Assembly: GCA_030067055.1 (NCBI GenBank)
Contig: JASJAL010000373.1
Location: 1 to 6,664 of the forward strand
Source: Kiloniellales bacterium
Lineage (GTDB): Bacteria > Pseudomonadota > Alphaproteobacteria > Kiloniellales > JAKSBE01
Direction: 5' to 3'
Length of the DNA: 6,664 bases
A model generated the notes under the pieces. It did no database searches. It was not told the DNA's origin and was given only the letters and a program-made list of their open reading frames with translations. Positions 4,837 through 6,664 of the stretch are shown piece after piece (within the stretch, counting starts at the first letter, position 1; each line of letters begins with the position of its first letter). The position numbers and the translations under genes are program-made.

Positions 4837-5607
4837 TCAGGTCCATTGCCAGCGACCGATGACCCGGCCGTTGACGGTAACGTCCTCCAACGGACGCTCG
4901 TAGACCGCATAGTCGGCGTTGGCGCTGATCAACCTAACGGTCGCCGGATCGGAATAGGGGATGACCTCGAGCCGCTTGATCACCAGGCCGAAACCGTCCC
5001 AAACGATGAACACGCCGGGCGGCGAGGGCAGGCGGTCGTCGGTGTTGACCAAGACCCGCTCGCCCGGCCGGAAATCGGGCACCATGCTGTCGCCGTGGAC
5101 CCGGATGATGCGCAGCGAAGCCGGCGCCGCTTGGGTGTGGCTGCGCAGGAACTCGAACGGGATCTGCCATTCGGCGATCATCGCCTGCGGGTCCGCGAGG
5201 TCCGGAATCGCGCCGCCTCCAGCCAGGGCTCTGACGTCGAGCTCGGGAACCGGGGCCAGGGTGGTCGCGGCCTCGGCGGGCCCGATCCGATGCCGCTGCG
5301 GGGTTCGCTCGGCACCGGGCCGATCGGACACGCCCGGCTCGCTTGCGAAGAGGGCCCGCGTCACCCCGGCGAGGGCAAGGACGTCATTGCTCGTGATCGC
5401 CGGCTCGCCTCGGCCGACCAGCACCGTCTCCAGCTGCTTGGCCAGTTCCAGCGGCAGGTAGGGCTTGCGGTACTTGTCCTCGTAAGAGGCATAGGTCGAG
5501 GCCGGCCGCTCGATGGCCGAAGCCACTTCGCGGACCGAAAGCCCGCTGCGTTCGCGCAGGCGCTTGAGGTCTCGGGCTGCTGCCGACGTTTCTGCCATGG
5601 TCGCCAT
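4837..5607 (-). CDS. prophage repressor: XRE-type HTH with S24 (LexA/CI-like) peptidase domain
   Basis: This is a CI/LexA-type repressor, 256 residues from ATG 5607. ATG 5598 is an alternative (253 aa), and the frame is open to 5685, but that longer form would cover the divergent promoter. Residues about 12-62 form the DNA-binding domain (LKRLRERSGLSVREVASAI, then the STYASYED recognition region). A linker follows to about 120. The S24 domain has a nucleophilic serine in GDSM (S174) and the lysine of the dyad in VIKRLEV (K211). An Ala-Gly bond at 129-130 (ALAGGG) lies where self-cleavage occurs in this family, so the repressor may be inactivated by RecA after DNA damage; cleavage itself is not proven. 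A TCGTAC site directly before the start suggests autoregulation. No good Shine-Dalgarno is seen at either start. It is divergent from the rightward small-gene operon. Confidence 0.92.
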   Translation of the reverse strand: MATMAETSAAARDLKRLRERSGLSVREVASAIERPASTYASYEDKYRKPYLPLELAKQLETVLVGRGEPAITSNDVLALAGVTRALFASEPGVSDRPGAERTPQRHRIGPAEAATTLAPVPELDVRALAGGGAIPDLADPQAMIAEWQIPFEFLRSHTQAAPASLRIIRVHGDSMVPDFRPGERVLVNTDDRLPSPPGVFIVWDGFGLVIKRLEVIPYSDPATVRLISANADYAVYERPLEDVTVNGRVIGRWQWT

Positions 5608-5610
5608 CTT

Positions 5611-5616
5611 GTACGA
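5611..5616 (-). promoter_or_regulatory. TCGTAC operator-like site at the repressor start
   Basis: Minus-strand TCGTAC (plus GTACGA, 5611-5616) lies 3 nt before ATG 5607 and 12 nt before ATG 5598. With the site at 5669 it forms a perfect 7-bp inverted repeat, TGTACGA (5610-5616) and TCGTACA (5669-5675). Bound repressor here would block its own translation start or late promoter region. Confidence 0.5.
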
Positions 5617-5640
5617 CTTGAACACACATTGCAACACGAA

Positions 5641-5683
5641 AATATCGTTGACACGAACAGCGAAAAAATCGTACATTCCGATC
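5641..5683 (+). promoter_or_regulatory. rightward early promoter with overlapping operators, predicted leaderless
   Basis: A perfect TTGACA (5648-5653), 18 bp, then TACATT (5672-5677, 4 of 6), followed by 6 nt and ATG 5684. The predicted +1 is about 5684, the A of the ATG, and no Shine-Dalgarno precedes it. Operator-like AATATCGT (5641-5648) touches the -35 and TCGTACA (5669-5675) covers the -10. This is a classic layout for repression by the divergent CI-like protein. Confidence 0.65.
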
Positions 5684-5899
5684 ATGATCTCAACATCTCA
5701 TCGCCGAAGGGAACGCCGCCGCCGAAGGTCGCGGCGCCCGCGCAAGCTTCTCAAGGGCATAGCCAGCAATCTGGTCCGTCACCCGCACTATCCCTGGTTG
5801 GCATTCGATCCGCGTGGCGTGGCCGCGGTGGAGGCCAGCCGCGACCTGCAGAAGAAGCCCGGCCTCTTCGCTCCCAGGACCCCGGCCCATGCCGACTAG
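5684..5899 (+). CDS. small arginine-rich protein, first gene of the rightward operon
   Basis: This encodes 71 residues from ATG 5684. The N-terminus is extremely basic (RRRERRRRRSRRPRK, 7-21). It is followed by a compact helical-looking part, LLKGIASNLVRHPHYPWLAFDPRG (22-45) and VAAVEASRDLQKKPGLFA (46-63). The basic arm suggests nucleic-acid binding, but no family is recognised and function is unknown. It is the first gene after the strong repressor-controlled promoter, and no Shine-Dalgarno precedes the ATG, consistent with a leaderless message. Its end overlaps the next gene by 11 nt. Support comes from promoter position and the overlapping gene chain more than from homology, so the exact start is uncertain. 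Confidence 0.6.
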   Translation: MISTSHRRRERRRRRSRRPRKLLKGIASNLVRHPHYPWLAFDPRGVAAVEASRDLQKKPGLFAPRTPAHAD

Positions 5900-6080
5900 G
5901 TTGCGGGCCTTTCTGGCCCAGCAGCGCTCCCGTGGCATGTCCGATCAGGCGATCCGACGGGCCCTGAGACTCTCGCGCCAGGAGGCTGCCGAGGCCGAGC
6001 TCTTCGGCCCGAAAGAGACGGTTGGACGGCCAGCCGATGGCAGAGATAAAGCGCCCGTCGGTCCGAGGCGGCGGTCATGA
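5889..6080 (+). CDS. small HTH-like protein, second gene of the rightward operon
   Basis: This encodes 63 residues from ATG 5889, with AGGA (5876-5879) 9 nt upstream. It begins inside the end of the preceding gene (11-nt overlap) and ends with a 4-nt ATGA overlap with the next, a layout that indicates translational coupling. Residues about 4-40 (LRAFLAQQRSRGMSDQAIRRALRL then SRQEAAEAELFG) look like a helix-turn-helix segment in which RGMSDQAIRRALRLS would be the turn and recognition part. The C-terminal third is basic, Pro/Gly-rich and probably disordered. No named family is recognised; a small phage DNA-binding protein is the likeliest reading. Confidence 0.6.
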   Translation: MPTRLRAFLAQQRSRGMSDQAIRRALRLSRQEAAEAELFGPKETVGRPADGRDKAPVGPRRRS

Positions 6081-6625
6081 GTCCGCCGTCAAGTGGCGCC
6101 AGGACCTGGGTTTCCTGGCCGGTGGCCGCGCGCCAGGGCGGCCGGCTACGCCGGCGGGTGGAAGTTCGGGACTGGGAGCCGCCGCCGGAAGACCCGATCG
6201 ACGAAGCGACCGGCGAGCCGCTGATCTGGCAGCCGGGCCACGTCCGTGCCTGGATCCGCGAGGCCATGGAGACCCTGCGGCGCCTGCCCCTGCCCAAGGA
6301 CGGCCTGCCCCGCCGGCCCAGCAGCCACATGCCCGATGTCCTGCACGAGTTCGTCGAGGCCTACGGTTACGATCGAGGCCGGGCCCGGGAACCGGTGTCG
6401 CGCCGCGAAATCGGCCGCCTCGACCGGGTCCTCGACTGGCTGATGTGGCTGGATGATCGGGAGGAGGCCGTGGTGGTCACCGGGCTGGCCCTGGGCCTCA
6501 ACCTGCGCGCCGCTGGCCGCCTGGTCGGCCGCAGCCACGAATGGTGCCGGCGGCGCGAACGGGCGGCGGTCGAGGAGATCGCCCGACGGCTGAACCGGGC
6601 CCGAAGGCGCAAGGCCGTCTTGTGA
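6077..6625 (+). CDS. DUF6362-like phage protein
   Basis: This encodes 182 residues from ATG 6077 with GAGG (6065-6068) 8 nt upstream. After a basic N-terminus (1-30), the conserved-looking part starts at WQPGHVRAWIREAMETLRRLPLP (51-73). It continues with MPDVLHEFVEAYGYDRGR (85-102) and RLDRVLDWLMWLDDREEAVVVTGLALG (114-140), then a C-terminal helix-turn-helix-like segment, NLRAAGRLVGRSHEWCRRRERAAVEEIA (142-169). From memory this arrangement (LRRLPxP, YGY/WG, LxWLxWLD, then HTH) is that of DUF6362, a family of alphaproteobacterial prophages placed between early genes and later modules. Its role is unknown; the HTH suggests DNA binding, perhaps regulatory. It ends at TGA 6623-6625 with a possible GTGA overlap to a further gene. 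Confidence 0.75.
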   Translation: MSPPSSGARTWVSWPVAARQGGRLRRRVEVRDWEPPPEDPIDEATGEPLIWQPGHVRAWIREAMETLRRLPLPKDGLPRRPSSHMPDVLHEFVEAYGYDRGRAREPVSRREIGRLDRVLDWLMWLDDREEAVVVTGLALGLNLRAAGRLVGRSHEWCRRRERAAVEEIARRLNRARRRKAVL

Positions 6626-6664
6626 TCGGGGTCGCCGGGCGATTCCGGCCGAGCGCCCCTCGGG
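6622..6664 (+). CDS. possible start of a further operon gene (partial)
   Basis: GTG at 6622 overlaps the preceding stop as GTGA, with AAGG (6611-6614) 7 nt upstream, and the frame stays open to the window end (14 codons). This continues the overlap pattern of the operon. Too little sequence is present to judge the product or to be sure it is a gene. Confidence 0.25.
   Translation, partial: MIGVAGRFRPSAPR

Noticed and set aside
5641..5700. Alphaproteobacterial LexA box (GTTC-N7-GTTC) near the repressor
   Set aside because: GTTC is present on the minus strand, but the second half seven bases on reads CGAT, so there is no proper box.
4780..5967. 395-codon open frame on the plus strand opposite the repressor
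   Set aside because: The opposite strand encodes a clear HTH plus S24 repressor. This frame has no motifs, crosses the divergent promoter region and reflects the high GC content.

Overview
The window is GC-rich DNA with G/C-biased third codon positions. It looks like the chromosome of an alphaproteobacterium, probably Rhodospirillales-like. That is inferred from composition and from the mix of families (thiamine-type ABC ATPase under a TPP riboswitch, AcuC-like deacetylase, DUF192 protein, family 3 O-methyltransferase, S24-type repressor, DUF6362-like protein). No rRNA, tRNA, CRISPR array or insertion sequence is visible.

Positions 1-4337 look like ordinary chromosome. A leftward NitT/TauT-type ABC ATPase, cut by the window edge, follows a well-formed TPP riboswitch, so it is probably the ATPase of a thiamine or thiamine-precursor importer. 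Divergent from it is a rightward pair: an AcuC-like histone-deacetylase-family enzyme, then a secreted DUF192 protein 38 bp downstream. Converging on these is a leftward gene for a 98-residue exported protein. Next comes an AT-rich gap with operator-like repeats, then a leftward Mg-dependent O-methyltransferase. Across a 190-bp divergent gap is a rightward GNAT acetyltransferase.

Positions about 4338-6664 look like the immunity/early region of a prophage or phage-derived element. A leftward XRE-HTH plus S24-peptidase repressor (4837-5607) lies between a leftward gene of unknown function (4360-4734) and a rightward set of overlapping small genes (5684-5899, 5889-6080, 6077-6625, and perhaps another from 6622). 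The third of these resembles DUF6362. No integrase, terminase or attachment site lies inside the window.

The most striking signal is regulatory. The leftward unknown gene and the rightward early operon each have a promoter of the same build: TTGACA/T, 17-18 bp, then TACRTT inside TCGTACRTT, then exactly 6 nt to an ATG with no Shine-Dalgarno. Both transcripts are therefore predicted to be leaderless. A TCGTAC core also abuts the repressor's own start, and one of the sites belongs to a perfect 10-bp inverted repeat. The simplest reading is one repressor acting through a shared operator at three genes.
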